Below the pieces are notes generated by a model. It worked only from the letters and a program-made list of their open reading frames with translations. It made no database searches and had not been told where the DNA came from. Of a stretch of 64,000 nt of DNA, positions 21,865 through 33,245 are shown piece after piece. This DNA is from Runella aurantiaca. Lineage in GTDB: Bacteria; Bacteroidota; Bacteroidia; Cytophagales; Spirosomataceae. The stretch lies in the NCBI RefSeq assembly GCF_003339505.1, contig NZ_QPIW01000004.1, positions 62,001 to 126,000 of the forward strand, read 5' to 3'. Made by a program: the position numbers and the translations under genes. Positions within the stretch are counted from its first letter, which is position 1; each line of letters opens with the position of its first letter.

Positions 21865-23541
21865 ATGGCGACTAAGCTAACTCTTATGATGAAGTATACG
21901 CTTCTTATATTCCTCTTTTTAATCTGTGGATTTGTAACACACGGACAGAATAAAAGCTCACTTGAAAATGTAGTGATCACCTCTCAAAAGAAAAAAACGC
22001 AGGTATTTACCAACGAAAAAGGTGAATTGCAGGTAAACGTATCACCAAAAGATATTGTTAAATTTAAAGCCGCTAAATTGGTTCGTTATAGTGATTTCGG
22101 TGCTAGAGGCGATGGTAAAGCCGATGATATAGACGCTATCGCGGCGACCCATGCTTTTGCCAACCTGCATGGCCTTTTGGTGAAAGCCGACGATGGAGTC
22201 ACCTATTACGTTGGAGGGAAGGAGCGCACAGCGGTCATCCAAACCGACACTGATTTTGGCACGGCGGCCTTCATTATTGACGACACTGAGGTGCAAAATC
22301 GCAATGCGGCTGTTTTTACTATAAGTTCAGCTCTCAAACCGTTCAAACTGGAAGCGATATCTTCCCTTAAGAGGAACCAAAAAAAAATTGATGTGCCTTT
22401 GCCTGGGCCCTGCTTAATTACGGTCATAAACTCCAACGTAAAACAATACATCCGGTTTGGGCTTAACCAAAACAACGGCTCTTCCCAGACCGATATCTTT
22501 GTCGTTGACAAAAACGGCAACATAGATATGAACGCCCCGATTATCTGGGATTTTGACCAAATTACGGACATTACGGCCCTGCCCATTGACGAGACACCAC
22601 TCAAGATCACCGGGGGACGTTTTACTACCATTGCCAATAAAGCCGAATCAAAGTATACCTATTATAATCGAAACATCTCCATCAGGCGCTCCAATGTGCT
22701 TTTAGAAGGACTACAGCACCATATAAAAGGCGAAGAAGACCACGGTGCGCCCTACGGAGGCTTCATTAACATCGGTGAATGCTCCTATGTAACGGTAAAA
22801 AATACCATTTTGACAGGTCATCGGACCTACAGTACCATTGGCGCAGCGGGTAAGCCTGTTTCTATGGGCTCTTACGACCTATCGGTCAACCGTGCCCTTA
22901 ACGTATCTTTCGTGAATTGCAGCCAGACCAATGACATCAACGACAATACCTACTGGGGCATTCTGGGCTCTAACTTCTGTAAAAATCTTCTTTACGATCA
23001 TTGTATTCTTTCCCGGTTTGATGCCCACCAGGGTGTTGCCAATGCCACCATCCGCAACTCGACGCTTGGACACATGGGAATCAATGCCATCGGCAGCGGA
23101 CTTTTAACAGTGGAGAATTCCACCATTCGCGGCAGGAGCATTGTCAACTTGCGTCCCGACTATGGCAGTACATGGCAGGGAGAGTTGATCATCCGCAATT
23201 GTATCTTCGTGCCAGCAGACGGCAGACCCATCAGTGCCGCCCTGATAAGTGGCTCCTATTCAGGTCAGCATGATTTTGGCTACACCTCCTATATGCCAGA
23301 ACGAATTACCATTGAAAATCTCCGTATCGATGACTCGCGTCATCCAGAAAATTACCAAGGACCTGCTATTTTCGCCAATTTCAATCCGCAAATGACGGAT
23401 AATTCCTACCAAGAAAAATTTCCCTATGTCATAGCGAAAGAGGTCATTCTTAGGGATATAACAACTGCTAGCGGGAAGGTGCTGAGAATCAGCGATAATC
23501 CGTTTATGTTCCGAGGTGTAAAGGTTAACACTGGCCAGTGA
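21865..23541 (+). CDS. Secreted pectate-lyase-like beta-helix protein
   Basis: 558 residues. Signal peptide (hydrophobic MKYTLLIFLFLICGFVTHGQ in residues 9-28); an alternative start ATGATG at 21886 removes seven residues and gives a cleaner signal. After a linker, the Pectate_lyase_3 entry motif YSDFGARGDGKADDIDAI (about 76-93) begins a right-handed parallel beta-helix with repeats such as NVLLEG, NISIRRS, CSYVTVKN and LTVENSTIRG. The family includes polygalacturonases, pectate lyases and phage tailspikes; substrate is unknown. The next gene, a GH140-like enzyme 57 bp downstream, suggests a pectin-related role. Confidence 0.78.
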   Translation: MATKLTLMMKYTLLIFLFLICGFVTHGQNKSSLENVVITSQKKKTQVFTNEKGELQVNVSPKDIVKFKAAKLVRYSDFGARGDGKADDIDAIAATHAFANLHGLLVKADDGVTYYVGGKERTAVIQTDTDFGTAAFIIDDTEVQNRNAAVFTISSALKPFKLEAISSLKRNQKKIDVPLPGPCLITVINSNVKQYIRFGLNQNNGSSQTDIFVVDKNGNIDMNAPIIWDFDQITDITALPIDETPLKITGGRFTTIANKAESKYTYYNRNISIRRSNVLLEGLQHHIKGEEDHGAPYGGFINIGECSYVTVKNTILTGHRTYSTIGAAGKPVSMGSYDLSVNRALNVSFVNCSQTNDINDNTYWGILGSNFCKNLLYDHCILSRFDAHQGVANATIRNSTLGHMGINAIGSGLLTVENSTIRGRSIVNLRPDYGSTWQGELIIRNCIFVPADGRPISAALISGSYSGQHDFGYTSYMPERITIENLRIDDSRHPENYQGPAIFANFNPQMTDNSYQEKFPYVIAKEVILRDITTASGKVLRISDNPFMFRGVKVNTGQ

Positions 23542-23598
23542 CGTTATGCATCCTTATCATCGCAAGAGTAATTACCTTAGCTACTTCAAAACCAGTAA

Positions 23599-25011
23599 AT
23601 GATGAGATCCCTGACACTTTGGATGGTCTTTTTGTTGCTTTCGATTTCGTTTCTGCGGGCCCAGCCTGCTCCGAAGCAGGCCCAATGGTCTAAATTATAT
23701 ATCATGCCCGATAAACGGACCATTACGCGTGGAGATGGAAAACCGTTTTTCTGGTTGGGAGATACGGCTTGGGAACTTTTTCATCGGTTGACAAAAGAAG
23801 AGACGGATTTTTATTTAAAACGTCGTGCTGAACAGGGATTTACGGTCATTCAAGCGGTGGCTTTGGCGGAGTTTGATGGCTTGACCCAGCCTAACCAATA
23901 CGGTCAGTTGCCGCTCAAAAATAATGACCCCACGAAACCCAATGAACTGTATTTTCAGCACGTAGATTATGTCATCAATAAGGCCGCTTCACTAGGATTG
24001 GTGACGGGCTTGTTGCCCACTTGGGGCGATAAATTTAATAAAAAATGGGGCATAGGCCCAGAAGTATTTACCCCTGAAAACGCCCGTATTTATGGTGAAT
24101 GGTTAGGCAGACGTTACAAGGGTAAGCCCGTCATTTGGATATTGGGCGGGGATAGAAGCCCCGAAACGGAACAACATTACGCCATCATTCGGGCCATGGC
24201 CGAAGGGGTTCGGGCGGGCAACGGCGGCACACAGCTCATGACGTATCACCCCGTGGGTAACAGTAATTCGGCAGCATTTTTCCACAAAGACAATTGGCTG
24301 AATTTCAACATGTATCAGTCGGGACATTCGGCGCGTAATGCCAAAAACTACGTGATGCAACGCCAGAATTATCAGTTGTTTCCCGTAAAACCCACCCTCG
24401 ACGGAGAGCCGCGCTACGAAGACCATCCCATCAACTGGAAACCCGAACTGGATTATTTTAATGCGCACGACGCCCGACAGGCGGCGTGGTGGGCCATGCT
24501 GGCTGGTGGGTGCGGACATACTTATGGCAACCACAATGTATGGCAGTTTTTTGACCCAAATCGCAACAAATCCGTCTCTGTGGCGCGTACCCACTGGCGA
24601 AGGGCAGTTGATAGTGAGGGAGCTTGGCAAATGGGCTATCTGCGTAAACTTTATGAATCACATCCTTGGAATCAATTAATTCCGGAGCAATCGCTGCTGA
24701 AAGGCGATAACCCCGACGATGCCAGCTATCAAATGGCGGCTTGGGGCGAAAACAAAGATTTTGTATTTGCCTATACCCCCACGGGTAAACCCTTGAAAAT
24801 TGATTTAGCAAAACTCCAAGCGCCCCAATTAATGGCCTACTGGTTCAACCCCCGCGATGGCGTCACTACCCTCATTGGTGATTATAAAAACGACGGCGTC
24901 AAGGAATTTAAAACGCCTGTAAGTTGTCCCACCTGCGACTGGGTGCTGGTAATTGACGATGTCACAAAGCCGTGGGCGGGAGTTGGATTGTCGAAGATTA
25001 TGAAAAAATAG
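23599..25011 (+). CDS. GH140-like (DUF4038) glycoside hydrolase, secreted
   Basis: 470 residues with a signal peptide (1-21). The DUF4038 TIM barrel is recognised from GDGKPFFWLGDTAWELFHRL near residue 44, then GPEVFTPENARIYGEWLGRRY, VIWILGGDRSPE (candidate acid/base Asp) and PTLDGEPRYEDHP (candidate nucleophile Glu), ending in a small beta domain that includes AYWFNPRDG. Characterised members (GH140) release apiose from rhamnogalacturonan II. With the beta-helix gene upstream this forms a small pectin-directed pair without SusC/D, regulators or transporters nearby. Confidence 0.85.
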   Translation: MMRSLTLWMVFLLLSISFLRAQPAPKQAQWSKLYIMPDKRTITRGDGKPFFWLGDTAWELFHRLTKEETDFYLKRRAEQGFTVIQAVALAEFDGLTQPNQYGQLPLKNNDPTKPNELYFQHVDYVINKAASLGLVTGLLPTWGDKFNKKWGIGPEVFTPENARIYGEWLGRRYKGKPVIWILGGDRSPETEQHYAIIRAMAEGVRAGNGGTQLMTYHPVGNSNSAAFFHKDNWLNFNMYQSGHSARNAKNYVMQRQNYQLFPVKPTLDGEPRYEDHPINWKPELDYFNAHDARQAAWWAMLAGGCGHTYGNHNVWQFFDPNRNKSVSVARTHWRRAVDSEGAWQMGYLRKLYESHPWNQLIPEQSLLKGDNPDDASYQMAAWGENKDFVFAYTPTGKPLKIDLAKLQAPQLMAYWFNPRDGVTTLIGDYKNDGVKEFKTPVSCPTCDWVLVIDDVTKPWAGVGLSKIMKK

Positions 25012-25139
25012 TGATGTATATGAGGTGATTACCGTATAAGTACTCTGACAAAAGGGGTATTTATACTGTATTGGAAGTGGGTCTTATTTCTCACCTTTGT
25101 TGAGGTAATTTTTCCATAAATCCTCAACCAAAAATCATT

Positions 25140-26630
25140 ATGAATTCTATCCTTTATTGGAATGAAGTCGCGCTGGAAGCCAACCGGGTGAGTCATACCA
25201 ATGGTAAGCAAGAGCAAACGGGGCCAACGTTAAGCTCAAGAGCGCTCGCTATGGTTCATTTGGCCATGTATGATGCCTATGCTGGTGTTATAAATAACAT
25301 TGCCACTCACCCAATGTATCAGGCCGGTGCGGGTATTGCACCTGCTGGAGCTTCGTATCAGGCTGCCGTGGCGGCCGCCGCCCATTTTATGTTAGGAAAG
25401 CTGTTTCCGAGTCAGAAAAGTTTTTTTGATGGAAAATACCAGCAAGCAGGTTTGACTGGGAATGGACTTATCGAAGGTCGGGATTATGGAGTAAAGTTAG
25501 CTGGATTATTATGGGAAGAACGAAAAAGTGACCCTGACGCAAGCGACTTAGGCTACTCGTCATTCAATGACCGAGGGCGCCACCGCCCTGACCCTGACAA
25601 TCCAAAGCAGGGCTATCACGCGCCTTTTTACGGTAAAAATTCAAAATGTTTCTCTTCCGATCGGTATGAGTTAGATGCACCTCCGCAACCCGGTACGGCA
25701 TCATACACTCAAGCACTGAAAGAAGTAAAGGGGAAAGGAATTGCTCCCGAGTTGATGGGGACTCTTCCCGCCGGTATTTCCAAACGAAAAGTGGATGAAA
25801 CCATCATCGGAATCTACTGGGGCTACGATGGGGCTGTTGGATTGGGAACGCCGCCCCGTTTGTACAATCAGATTGTAAGAGAAGTGTCAATAAAGAAAAA
25901 TGACGGCAAACCGGAAGAAGAGGCCGAAGCCTCCGATGTGCGGCTTTTTGCCTTGGTGAATGTGGCCATGGCGGATGCCGGAATATTGGCTTGGGAACAA
26001 AAATACAAGCACGATTTCTGGCGTCCGGTGTTGGGAATTCGGGAGCATGACCCGTCTATGGGGCCGGGAGCGGCCGTGGGCGATGATGATATTTTGAACG
26101 ATACCGATCCGGAATGGTTGCCTTTTGGTGCTCCGAGTACCAATGCTATGAACAAACCGCAGGAACATTCTTCGGCTTATCCCTGTCAGCAAATTTCCGG
26201 GAGTAATGGAATCCCCAAAAACTTTACGCCTCCTTTTCCGGCGTATCCTTCCGGCCACGCTACCTTTGGCGCGGCAGCGTTGCACATGACCCGCATGTTT
26301 TATGAAATTGATGCTGAAAATACAACACCAGATACATTGTTTGATGATATGACGTTTGTGTCGGAAGAAATGAACGGGGTCAATACTGATAACAAAGGTA
26401 CTATACGTCCTCGCCATGTCCGGAAATTTTCTGGGGGGCTATGGCAGATGATCGAAGAAAATGGCCGTTCGCGGGTTTATTTAGGCGTTCACTGGATATT
26501 TGATGCGTTTGCCGTGGACGAAGATGGAAACCCTGATTTTACCCAAAATATTGGTGGTGTGCCATTGGGACTAAATATTGCCAAGTCCATTTACGGAAAA
26601 GGCGGAGGAAAAGGTCCCGTAAAAGCCTAG
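25140..26630 (+). CDS. Vanadium-dependent haloperoxidase-family protein
   Basis: 496 residues of the PAP2/vanadium haloperoxidase superfamily. The three oxyanion-binding boxes are complete: K288-x6-R295-P (KYKHDFWRP), SGH at 371-373 (YPSGHATFG) and S444-R-x5-H451 (SRVYLGVH). These bind vanadate in haloperoxidases or phosphate in acid phosphatases; length and KxxxxxxRP spacing favour the haloperoxidase subfamily. No signal peptide visible. Halide specificity and substrate cannot be read. Closed by a 14-bp terminator. Confidence 0.88.
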   Translation: MNSILYWNEVALEANRVSHTNGKQEQTGPTLSSRALAMVHLAMYDAYAGVINNIATHPMYQAGAGIAPAGASYQAAVAAAAHFMLGKLFPSQKSFFDGKYQQAGLTGNGLIEGRDYGVKLAGLLWEERKSDPDASDLGYSSFNDRGRHRPDPDNPKQGYHAPFYGKNSKCFSSDRYELDAPPQPGTASYTQALKEVKGKGIAPELMGTLPAGISKRKVDETIIGIYWGYDGAVGLGTPPRLYNQIVREVSIKKNDGKPEEEAEASDVRLFALVNVAMADAGILAWEQKYKHDFWRPVLGIREHDPSMGPGAAVGDDDILNDTDPEWLPFGAPSTNAMNKPQEHSSAYPCQQISGSNGIPKNFTPPFPAYPSGHATFGAAALHMTRMFYEIDAENTTPDTLFDDMTFVSEEMNGVNTDNKGTIRPRHVRKFSGGLWQMIEENGRSRVYLGVHWIFDAFAVDEDGNPDFTQNIGGVPLGLNIAKSIYGKGGGKGPVKA

Positions 26631-26650
26631 CGTTTTAACCTCGTTTTGTT

Positions 26651-26689
26651 ACTTCGATGACTTAGTGTAAGTCATCGAAGTAATTTTTT
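26651..26689 (+). terminator. Terminator of the haloperoxidase gene
   Basis: A 14-bp perfect stem ACTTCGATGACTTA (26651-26664) / TAAGTCATCGAAGT (26668-26681), loop GTG, then AATTTTTT. Confidence 0.92.
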
Positions 26690-26717
26690 GAATTAGGCCA
26701 GGGATGTACTACTTTTG
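26687..26717 (+). promoter_or_regulatory. Promoter of the LolC/E-like gene
   Basis: TTTG (26687-26690), exactly 19 bp, TACTTTTG (26710-26717): perfect match to the Bacteroidota consensus. The -33 box overlaps the T-run of the preceding terminator. Confidence 0.8.
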
Positions 26718-26755
26718 AAGCAAACAATTTGGGTTTTGGCCTTACCTGTTGCTGC

Positions 26756-27964
26756 ATGAATTTCCCCTTTTTTATTGCCCGTCGTTACTTCAGTTCCAAG
26801 AAGAAAAAAAGCTTTATCAGCCTTATTTCCAATATTTCGATGTTGGGCGTAGGCGTGGGTACGATGGCGCTCGTGATTGTGTTGTCGGTCTTCAACGGTA
26901 TGGAAGAACTCAATCGGCAACTGTTTCGGAGTTTTGACCCAGACCTAAAAATTACCCCCGCCAAAGGAAAACGCATCGACGTTACGCCCGCACTTTTGAC
27001 AAAAATCAAGCAAACAAAAGGTGTGAAATTTGCTACGCAGGTCATTGAAGACAATGCCTTGGCGCGCTACGGCGACCGCCGCGTGGTGGTCAAGCTCAAA
27101 GGTGTGGATTCTACTTACGAACAACGGCATCAACTGGATACGGCGCTGGTTTACGGAACCGTGCAAGTCATGGCCGACGGAGAGCCCAAAGCTGTGGTGG
27201 GGGCCACGGTGCAGCAATTGTTGAGCATCAATCCCAACGATATTCTAACACCCCTGGAGCTTTGGTACCCTCGCTCAGATACCCGTTCGCTCAACCTCAA
27301 CTCCCCCGACGCCTTCAATCAGCAAATCATTCGGGTGGGTGGCGTGTATATGCTCGAACTGCGGTTTGACGATTATGTGATTGTACCGCTGGATTTTGCG
27401 GCCGAGCTGTTCGGCTATGGCGCGCAACGCTCGTCGTTTGAACTTCAACTACAACCCAATACCGACGCCGACGCGATCAAAAGTGACTTGGAAAAAAGCT
27501 TGGGAGATACGTTTGTGATTCGTACCCGCGACGAGCAAAATGCCGATTTGTTACGCGCTATTCGCCTCGAAAAACTGTTTGTGACCGTTACCTTGGGTTT
27601 GATTGTGTTGGTGGCGGCGGTCAATATTTTCTTCTCGCTTTCTATGCTCGTCATCGAAAAGCGCGACGACATCAAAATGCTTTTTGCGATGGGTGCAACA
27701 AGTAGCATGGTCAAGCGCATCTTTCTGTTTGAAGGAGCATTGGTGGCTTTTTCTGGCGCGGCGGTGGGGTTGATTTTGGGCGTGATTGTGTGTTGGGCGC
27801 AGCAAACCTACGGCTTGGTTTCGATGGGAATGGTGAGTTCGTTGGTGGATGCCTACCCCGTCAAAATGGTGTGGGAAGACTTCGTTATTACAGCTTTTTT
27901 GGTCATTTCGGTCACCATCATCGTGTCGTTTTTGCCCGCCAAGCGCGCCGCTGAAATGGGGTAA
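26756..27964 (+). CDS. LolC/LolE-type ABC transporter permease
   Basis: 402 residues from the ATG at 26756, which gives the family N-terminus MNFPFFIARRYFSSKKK; the longer frame adds nine extra residues with CCC. One N-terminal TM (about 22-45, GVGVGTMALVIVLSVF), a large periplasmic MacB-PCD-like domain (about 50-265), and three C-terminal TMs of the FtsX type with the ISILFAMGATSSMVKRIFLFEG-like coupling region (KMLFAMGATSSMVKRIFLFE). In gamma-proteobacteria LolCDE extracts lipoproteins from the inner membrane; Bacteroidota often have a single permease that forms homodimers. The LolD ATPase is not adjacent. Confidence 0.85.
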   Translation: MNFPFFIARRYFSSKKKKSFISLISNISMLGVGVGTMALVIVLSVFNGMEELNRQLFRSFDPDLKITPAKGKRIDVTPALLTKIKQTKGVKFATQVIEDNALARYGDRRVVVKLKGVDSTYEQRHQLDTALVYGTVQVMADGEPKAVVGATVQQLLSINPNDILTPLELWYPRSDTRSLNLNSPDAFNQQIIRVGGVYMLELRFDDYVIVPLDFAAELFGYGAQRSSFELQLQPNTDADAIKSDLEKSLGDTFVIRTRDEQNADLLRAIRLEKLFVTVTLGLIVLVAAVNIFFSLSMLVIEKRDDIKMLFAMGATSSMVKRIFLFEGALVAFSGAAVGLILGVIVCWAQQTYGLVSMGMVSSLVDAYPVKMVWEDFVITAFLVISVTIIVSFLPAKRAAEMG

Positions 27965-27965
27965 A

Positions 27966-28874
27966 CTACAATTCAATCACTTGCCCCTGCACCGCTACTT
28001 TGTAGCCTTCTTTGGCGGTTTGAATAAACTCCTTCGTTTCGGGCCTGAGCAATGGATTCGTATGGTTGAAATGGGTAAAGTAGACTTTTTGTTTTTCAAT
28101 TTTGGGTAATTTTTCCAACAATTTCATGGTTTCAGACACAAACGGATGCGGTACTTCGCTCATGGGGCGTGGTATTTCGCCATCGGCAAAGAACGTGGCA
28201 TCAATAAAGGCATAATCGGCGGCTTTAACGACGTCTTTCAGGTCGTTTTTCCACAGATTCCACTTGTCGATGTCGGGAATATAAACAAATGTTTTACGTT
28301 CGGTTTGAATACGAAATCCTACGGTTTCTGAATATTCGGCGCGGTGCGGCACGGTGAAGGGCTGAATGCTGATGCGCTCGTTCAGCACAATTGTGGTACT
28401 GTCGGTCATGGGGTGAATGTCAATGTTTTTCAAACTCACCAACTGACTCCACGGGCCGTTGTTTTCCAGAAATCTCTGCATGATCGGCATGGCGTAGACT
28501 TTTACGTTTTTAGCTCCCAAAGCCTCCCGTCCCAGGTGCATCAAGCCCGTATAATGCCCGATGTGGGCGTGGGTCAGAAAAATCCCCGCTATTTCGTTGG
28601 AAGTATTCTGAGTGTTGGTTTTGAGCAATTGCAATTGGTATTTGAAATCGGGGGTGGCGTCAATCAACCAACGCTGTTTGGTCAGCGGGTCTACAATCGC
28701 CAGACTCGTTACGTACAGCGGCGGGCGACGTCCTTCCCACGCGTCTAGGCAGTTGGGCGTGTTGCATCCTGCCTGCGGATAGCCGCCATCTTGCGTTACG
28801 CCCAATACCAAAACGTAAGGCGACTGAGCATGGACGAGAGCGGAGAAGAAGAGAAAGATGATGAGAAGGCGCAT
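27966..28874 (-). CDS. PqqB-like MBL-fold hydrolase, exported
   Basis: 302 residues with signal peptide (1-16). The N-terminus LGVTQDGGYPQAGC...NC is the PqqB-type entry, and the metallo-beta-lactamase motif is THAHIGHYTGL (HxHxGH instead of HxHxDH), with later HRAEYSETVGF and IDATFF. PqqB proper is cytoplasmic and part of PQQ synthesis; here there are no other pqq genes and there is an export signal, so the protein is probably a periplasmic hydrolase of unknown substrate. Convergent with the permease gene; stops are 2 bp apart. Confidence 0.82.
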   Translation of the reverse strand: MRLLIIFLFFSALVHAQSPYVLVLGVTQDGGYPQAGCNTPNCLDAWEGRRPPLYVTSLAIVDPLTKQRWLIDATPDFKYQLQLLKTNTQNTSNEIAGIFLTHAHIGHYTGLMHLGREALGAKNVKVYAMPIMQRFLENNGPWSQLVSLKNIDIHPMTDSTTIVLNERISIQPFTVPHRAEYSETVGFRIQTERKTFVYIPDIDKWNLWKNDLKDVVKAADYAFIDATFFADGEIPRPMSEVPHPFVSETMKLLEKLPKIEKQKVYFTHFNHTNPLLRPETKEFIQTAKEGYKVAVQGQVIEL

Positions 28875-28923
28875 AATGATAGGGAGAGGAATTTATTTTC
28901 GAACGAATTTAGATAAATCTTCC

Positions 28924-31093
<2,170 letters not shown>

Positions 31094-31183
31094 TTAAAAA
31101 GTTTACTATTTTCTCTTCAAAATTCACCACAAAAAAGTGTATTCTTGCATCCCTATTGCCAGTCAGATCAACCCACATAAAAT

Positions 31184-31717
31184 ATGAATCAACGTCTTAT
31201 ATTAAGCAGCCCACTGTTTGAAATCATGGTCAGTCGTTTGTGTCAACAACTCATCGAAAACCATGGAGATTTTGCTGATTCGGCGGTGCTGGGCTTGCAG
31301 CCGCGCGGAATCTTCTTTGCCGAGCGGGTCGTCACCGAACTGCGTAACATTACGGGCAAAAATATTCCGTTGGGGTATTTAGATGCTACATTCTATCGGG
31401 ATGATTTTCGCCGCCGCGAGCAATTGAAACCCAACGCCACCAAAGTCAATTTTGTGATTGAAGGAAAAAAGGTCATTCTGATTGATGACGTGCTGGCTAC
31501 GGGGCGCATGGTCCGCGCCGCGTTGGACGCGATGCAAGCGTTTGGGCGTCCGCGCAAGGTAGAGTTGCTGGTGTTGATTGACCGTCAATACAGCCGAGAA
31601 ATTCCGGTAGAGCCTGATTATACGGGCATGAAAGTCAATACATTGGATACCCAACGCGTGCAGGTAGAATGGCGCGAACAAGGCCACGAAGCCGACCGCA
31701 TTTGGTTGGTAGATTAA
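31184..31717 (+). CDS. pyrR: PyrR-type phosphoribosyltransferase
   Basis: 177 residues. PRPP-binding motif VILIDDVLATGRMVRAALDA near 99-118 and the PyrR-type LGLQPRGIFFAERV and YLDATFYRDDF stretches. In Firmicutes PyrR is a uracil phosphoribosyltransferase that attenuates pyr mRNA; in Bacteroidota it is normally monocistronic and an attenuator role is not established. No pyr genes nearby. Confidence 0.92.
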   Translation: MNQRLILSSPLFEIMVSRLCQQLIENHGDFADSAVLGLQPRGIFFAERVVTELRNITGKNIPLGYLDATFYRDDFRRREQLKPNATKVNFVIEGKKVILIDDVLATGRMVRAALDAMQAFGRPRKVELLVLIDRQYSREIPVEPDYTGMKVNTLDTQRVQVEWREQGHEADRIWLVD

Positions 31718-31810
31718 GCCTCTAAGCACTCCCTTGGTGGCGTTTTTGCGGCCAAGTATTTCTAATGTACCATAATAATGTTTGTAGAAAGACATCCTAT
31801 TCACCCGCTT

Positions 31811-31832
31811 TAGATGCTTACAGCATGACAAA
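31811..31832 (+). repeat. Repeat-like segment over a start codon
   Basis: The 22 bp here differ from the right arm of the palindrome at 44960-44981 at only two positions and include the ATG of the MazG-like gene at 31825. Confidence 0.5.
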
Positions 31833-32172
31833 ATTGACCATCGAACAAGCCCAACAGGAAGTAGATAACTGGATAAAAACCTACGGCGTACGCTATTTTA
31901 GCGAACTGACCAACTTGGCCATTTTGACCGAAGAAGTAGGAGAAATGGCACGCATCATGGCGCGAACGTACGGTGATCAATCGTTCAAAAAGTCGGATTT
32001 GGATAAGAATTTGGCCGACGAAATGGCCGATGTGCTGTGGGTGCTGATGTGTCTTGCCAATCAAACGGGCATAGATTTAACCGAAGCATTTCAGAAAAAC
32101 TTGGAAAAAAAGACAAAACGCGACGCTACCCGTCACCTCGAAAATGATAAGCTGAAACCAGAAAGGGAATGA
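31825..32172 (+). CDS. MazG-like nucleotide pyrophosphohydrolase
   Basis: 115 residues from the ATG at 31825 (the frame is open from 31765, but those 20 residues are not conserved). The helical MazG/dUTPase-2 fold shows EEVGEMAR (ExxE of the metal site) and ADEMADVLWVLMCLANQTGIDL (second ExxD: DEMADVLW). Such enzymes hydrolyse NTP or dNTP to NMP and PPi, typically to remove damaged nucleotides. Confidence 0.9.
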   Translation: MTKLTIEQAQQEVDNWIKTYGVRYFSELTNLAILTEEVGEMARIMARTYGDQSFKKSDLDKNLADEMADVLWVLMCLANQTGIDLTEAFQKNLEKKTKRDATRHLENDKLKPERE

Positions 32173-32207
32173 CGAATTTCTTACTTTCTACCTTCGATAT
32201 CTTTCAA

Positions 32208-33023
32208 TTATTTGCAATCAAGTTCGTAAGAATAGATCGTTTCGCGTAAAAGGTTGTTGTTTGATTTGACCTTTAGGATTCTTAGGGTAGGAACGCGTTT
32301 CGTATTGTATTGATATGCAACATCTACACTTTCTTTCAATAGCGTATAATTCAATGGATTACGTTTGCTGTGGGCGCGTCCGTTGAGCATGTTGAGGATT
32401 TGCATCCCCTGCGAGAAAGTGTAAATATTCACCTTATCATCATGGTCTCCGTATTCGGCCACTAAGCTGTCGGTGGTTCGATTAGTATACTTCAAGAACC
32501 ATTTTTTGACATTGGCGGCGGTGTCATATTCCCATTTTGAGGTGACTCCCGTATTGGACTTCATTTCTGAAACCCGCTGATTATCATTGTTGTATACGAG
32601 TTTTAAGGTGTCGTCAATCACGGGACCGGAGTTGAAAACCCGGAAGGAATAAATACTGCTCAACGTAGTCGAATTATCGTAGTTTAGCTCATAAATATAA
32701 CTTCTGTCGCGGGTTTGCAGGTTGGTTTCCCGCAGGCGAATCAAGGTGTTGTCTTTATTATATTCAAACGTATACCGTTTTGTGATTTGATGGGCCCCGC
32801 CCGTCGTATATTCTACCATCCTGACAAGTTTACGGGTTGAATCATACTCATAGGCTCTATACAAAACGTTATTGATACGTTCAGAAAGTAAAATACAGGT
32901 AGAAATGGCGGTTGAATCGACGGCTGGGGGCACTTCATTCCCTTTGGGACGACAGCCTTTGAAGGTACCCAAACCCATTAATAAAAGAAGCATTCCCCAA
33001 TAAATAGTAGATTTATTAAACAT
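32208..33023 (-). CDS. Hypothetical lipoprotein with beta-repeat body
   Basis: 271 residues; signal peptide ending at GTFKGC (Cys24), probable lipoprotein. The body is rich in YxYD and FEYNKDNTL strands (YEYDSTRKLVRM, YELNYDNSTTL, KLVYNNDNQRVSEM, WEYDTAANVKKW), similar to DUF4595/RHS-like beta-sheet lipoproteins. No catalytic residues can be named. Unknown function; convergent with the MazG-like gene, whose stop is 35 bp away. Confidence 0.65.
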   Translation of the reverse strand: MFNKSTIYWGMLLLLMGLGTFKGCRPKGNEVPPAVDSTAISTCILLSERINNVLYRAYEYDSTRKLVRMVEYTTGGAHQITKRYTFEYNKDNTLIRLRETNLQTRDRSYIYELNYDNSTTLSSIYSFRVFNSGPVIDDTLKLVYNNDNQRVSEMKSNTGVTSKWEYDTAANVKKWFLKYTNRTTDSLVAEYGDHDDKVNIYTFSQGMQILNMLNGRAHSKRNPLNYTLLKESVDVAYQYNTKRVPTLRILKVKSNNNLLRETIYSYELDCK

Positions 33024-33245
33024 ATCAATTCAATAATAACGAAGTTGGAGCGTAACGAAAAGATGCGGCAAAAAAAATGCCAACTTAATTATATACGCAG
33101 TTTGGGTACTTTTTTGAATCAAAATCAATTTAATTTCAAAAAATACCGTTCGAACAACGAACTTAATATATTGCAGCAAAAAAAGTGCCTGATTTCTAAA
33201 ATCTGGTCTTTTATCAATCAACGGCCATTTTTAACATCTTAAGCC

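Noticed and set aside
33030-33242. Overlapping short frames between the lipoprotein and NUDIX genes
   Set aside because: AT-rich random frames on both strands without any domain.
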